64,000 nt of DNA from Poecilobothrus nobilitatus (Eukaryota > Arthropoda > Insecta > Diptera > Dolichopodidae), in contig OX352773.1 of the NCBI GenBank assembly GCA_947095535.1, positions 206,046,093 through 206,110,092 on the forward strand. The letters are read 5' to 3'. Below the pieces are notes generated by a model that ran no database searches, was not told the DNA's origin, and saw only the letters and a program-made list of their open reading frames with translations. Made by a program: the position numbers and the translations under genes. This document shows positions 60,459-64,000 of the stretch, one piece after another. Within the stretch, counting starts at the first letter, position 1. Each line of letters starts with the position of its first letter.

Positions 60459-63400
60459 TTTTATTTATTTTCCTTTCTCTTTTACTTTGAAAAAATTCCA
60501 TTTGTTCTCAGAACTTCATAAATTAATTCCGTTTCCTCAATAACTATATTGGGAGCAACAACAAAATTATGATGCATACTGTACAGTTACAAACAGTTTT
60601 TTGGTTAAAATTTTGTACCTACTCCACAAGATTGAACTCAGTTGTTACTTCAAATATTTGAAGATAAACTTCGTTTAGAAAAACGTTAATTTGATTTGTG
60701 TAAAGGGAAATTTCATATATACACATGCATTAATTTGGACAAAAGGGGAATTTTATATGCCCAAGCATTAATTTGACTGCAAAAGAGTGATTTGGAGTGC
60801 AAAACATGTATAAACGTATTCTGTACTTTTCCTCCGCCTTGAAATCTGTTATATACTTTTTAAATTTTCAAAAAATCTATTGATCAATCCTATTAGATGG
60901 AAATATAATTTTGTTGTAAGGCTTCGCTAATTATTTTCTAAGACTGCATAATAATCAATCTTTTACACAATTTAGTGATATGTATCTAATTTAAATCGTG
61001 TTATTTAATTTTATTTGTTTAAGTGAAATTTATTTACCAGTATTCTCTATTATAATTTATAAAAACTTTATCTTCATAAATTACTTCATTGTAAATTTTT
61101 TTTTGAGAACTAACATATTGATATCTAAAAACAGGCCGCTGTACACAAATAATCATTAGTCTCCTTAAAATATTTAACTGTTATACATCAGTTTAAAAAA
61201 AAGATTTATAATTTTTTCGAATAAAATTATCGTGACTCATTTAACTGATGTTAATTTAGCTTATTATTTGACATTGTATTATAGCTCAAATCCACGGCTC
61301 GATATTTTCGTCCATTTTTTACAAAAATATTGTCCACTACTATAAATGTTATTTAAGGTTTAAATTTTTTATGTTTTACTTTAACAATCTGGCATATTTT
61401 TTTTTTTTGCAAAGGATACAATATATTATGTCTGATGTATTTGAAGGAATATTTATGTATTTTTAATGGTTATAATAAAAATTCATATCATGGCCAAGGT
61501 CAATAAGATATTTGTCATTTGTATAGTTTGTTTTTTGTTTTTTTGATACTATTTATGGCTTTTCCTTCTAGAAACATTTTCTATTATTTTTTTGACTAGG
61601 ATAGGCAAAAAAGGAAATTCAACAAAATTTATTCGTTAAAATTTTGTACATATTTATTATGTTTAGATATACGTAACATTTATAATTATATGTATGTAGT
61701 TTAATTTTTTATTCCTAGTTGCGTCTTCACAAATGTTACGATAAATTTAGCATAACATATGAATCATTAAAAGGATATTTCATTAAGATATGGAGGATAT
61801 TGAACTTGGAGTAAAAAAATTCACGGAAATTAGTTAGCTTTTTTTAAAAATGGCATCTTGCCAGGATTTAAATTTTTATACTTAAAAAGTATTATGAAAA
61901 TAGTAAAAAATATTTTTAGTAAGAAAAGTAGTAAAACGCACTCCCAATGAAAACTCCATCCTGGTATTATTTACAGAGATAAATAGTAAAAGAAATGTTT
62001 AAATCACAATTTTTCGATCTGATGGAAAAAAAAACAGAACTGATTTATAAAATCTAATCCAACTAAACGAAGGTTAAAATAGCAATTATAAGTTTTAAAA
62101 TGGAACGTTTTAAAATTAGATTTCTTTTTGGGGTCTTCAAAATCATTTTATTTTAAGTGACTAGAAGTGAAAACGTTTAAATTTTAAGTGTACTTTAACA
62201 ACGTTCAAACTATATGTTCATATTTAAAAGGAAAAATTTAAAAGGAAGACTTTAAAACAAATTTAAAAGGAAGACTTTAAAACAACGAAAACAACCAAAT
62301 TTTCACTTTAAATAAATTAGAGATATTTTAAAATTGTCCACATTAAATCACGTGACTAAGCTAAATCTATGTACTAAAAGCGTTAATTTACACGTGTAGA
62401 AAACAATAATAATTTATTATATAGTATTTTTCATAATATTTTTCTCATTTATTTCCAATTAAAAATTTTATTAACAAAAAGAAACCCGATTAAAAAAGTT
62501 AATCTGAAAATATCTTTAAAATATTAAATTATTAAATCTATCAAATGCAGGATAATTAGCGATCTGAAAACGAATCACAAAATTTTAATATGAAATTCTA
62601 GATATTAATCCTCTTTATTTAATCTCCTCAATTTCTTAAATATCATTTAAAACATTTTTGAATTATTAATTAGATACATTTAATGTACATATATGTACAT
62701 TTTTTGATTTAATTAGAAATTATATAATAACTAAAGATAATTATTATGTACTATATAGTTAAAATCATTTATATATTTTTATTTGTATTTTTGTAACGGT
62801 TAATATATTAATATTAAATTTTTCACATATTATAACGGTTAATAGAAATAGATAAATTATATTATCTTCCCATTCTTTTATAACCTTTTGGGCTTCCATT
62901 TTTTGAAAGATTTTTTGATTGATTGATTCTTTGTTAAATGCATACTTTTGTACCCTTTCACTTTTTAGATGTGAGCACATAGATTTTTTGATTTGCTATG
63001 AACTTTTTTTTTATCACATTCTTTCTACTATAAATATAGATTCTATTCTTTTCTACTATAAATTAGAAAATTCGAAACTATAAAACTATAAAAGAATTAC
63101 CAAAAAATATTAGACACAAAAATAATTTCAATCAAGTTGTTTTGGGATTCATACTGTCTTTAAATGCTTTTTTTATTCTCACAAAGTTTTTTTTTTTCAC
63201 ATATATAATAATTCTTTTACTATTTTCATTTCTTTTTATAAAGAAAACGTTTTAAAAATTATTATCCACCTATGTAATTTATCACGTCACAATTCATATA
63301 AAAGGCTAAAAATGTCAATGTCTTTTTAAAATGAGTCCTTTTGTTATGATAAGGATTTTGTCCGCCTAAACAATATTTAACGGTTTTAAGTATGTATATC

Positions 63401-64000
63401 ATATAAGGAGCACAATAAACTATCAAGTATAGATATCATATTTCTTATAATAAATAATTTATGGTTGGTATAAAAAAAAAAAAATAAAGTAAAGTTCAAT
63501 CACCTTTAATGCGTTCTGTAAAATTATTTTGTTCTAAAGGCAATTCTTTTTCACCACGTTCATAATAAATTCACTTCAGCAAAAAAAAAAAAAAATGCAA
63601 AAAAATTAAATAAAAGAATTCGTATATACTGAACTTAAATTTACTATATATGTTAAAAACTAATGGGACTTTTTATAACTTTTATTTTTTCACCAGACAT
63701 TTAATTAGTTTTCTTTTTATAGGGAGAGAAAAAAAAACTCATAAAAAAACTAAAAAAAAAAACTAAAATTTTTCTAAAGACTATTAATAAATGGTGTAAA
63801 GAAATTATTAACACAAAAAAAATTAAATAATAGGTAAAGAAAAATATAACAATAATTTTGAAAAATTACTTTTAGTATAGACAAAAACCATAGTAATTAA
63901 ATTTTTTTTCAAATTCTTGTTTTTAAAAATTTTTCTTCTAATAGTAAAAACAACAAAAAACTTAAATTTTATGTTTATGGTGAAAAACATTAAATTTAAC
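60459..64000. other. A/T-rich DNA, no gene
   Basis: About 3.5 kb without a supported gene. An imperfect local duplication around gcattaatttgg and gcattaatttgactgcaaaa (60728, 60766), a 25-bp tandem pair at 62236 and poly-A tracts near 63470-63484 and 63580-63595 are the only structures. The minus-strand frame 62765-62980 is A/T-driven. Confidence 0.6.
62236..62285. repeat. 25-bp tandem duplication
   Basis: Two exact units of atttaaaaggaagactttaa plus aacaa occupy 62236-62260 and 62261-62285. A partial earlier unit precedes them at ~62222. This is recent slippage. Confidence 0.9.

Overview
The window is eukaryotic, extremely A+T-rich (roughly three quarters or more A+T by eye) and contains no intact gene that I can support. 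No open reading frame exceeds about 100 codons. At this base composition a few 90-100 codon frames are expected by chance in 64 kb on two strands. None of them shows a recognisable domain except short retroelement remnants. I see no rRNA, no functional tRNA, no CRISPR array and no bacterial operon structure. The most likely reading is intergenic or deep intronic DNA of an insect, probably a fly (Diptera). The main clue is a set of dispersed repeats with an AACGAGGAAGAAT-like leader, a small hairpin, ATACCCGTACG-like ends, a GGAC/GACG tetranucleotide tract, a ttcgaggtgttacaaacgg segment and a gggtataa end. From memory, without any database search, these resemble repeats scattered through Drosophila and other fly genomes.

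Layout. From 0.6 to 7 kb there is an ~800 bp repeat of family A (601-1440), a tRNA-derived SINE (3207-3390), a gggtata-type repeat (3540-3720) and two decayed non-LTR retrotransposon C-termini on the minus strand (5190-5350, 6525-6705). From 10 to 13.7 kb there are two tRNA-like relics, a ~510 bp foldback with ~100 bp inverted arms (10226-10735) and a family K repeat. Between 15.9 and 26.5 kb lie a second family A copy, a minus-strand SINE with a well preserved B box, family F, M and G repeats, a tandem array of ~165 bp units (20755-21245) and a LINE remnant (25060-25460). A ~1.55 kb repeat (30880-32458) has a near-identical partner in the same orientation at 48727-50304. Between them are a LINE 3' end (39660-39925), a G repeat, a third family A copy (41715-42550) and smaller fragments. 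The last 14 kb holds a possible LTR-retrotransposon integrase scrap (51598-51913), two family K copies, the second family H copy, a third SINE and a lone Tc1-like terminal sequence. The stretches between are featureless A/T-rich DNA with homopolymer runs and short tandem repeats.

How the parts relate. The window is a mobile-element graveyard. Non-LTR elements supply the machinery that normally mobilises SINEs, and both are present here only as relics, so nothing in this window looks capable of autonomous movement. The youngest-looking events are the 30.9/48.7 kb pair and the second and third units of the 165 bp array. The most interesting structural observations are: two repeat groups that share an internal core but carry different, self-matching inverted ends; a SINE hairpin just 3' of the B box whose stem keeps pairing despite base changes; and the long-armed foldback. 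I found no convincing undescribed biological system. All assignments come from reading the sequence and from general family knowledge, not from searches.
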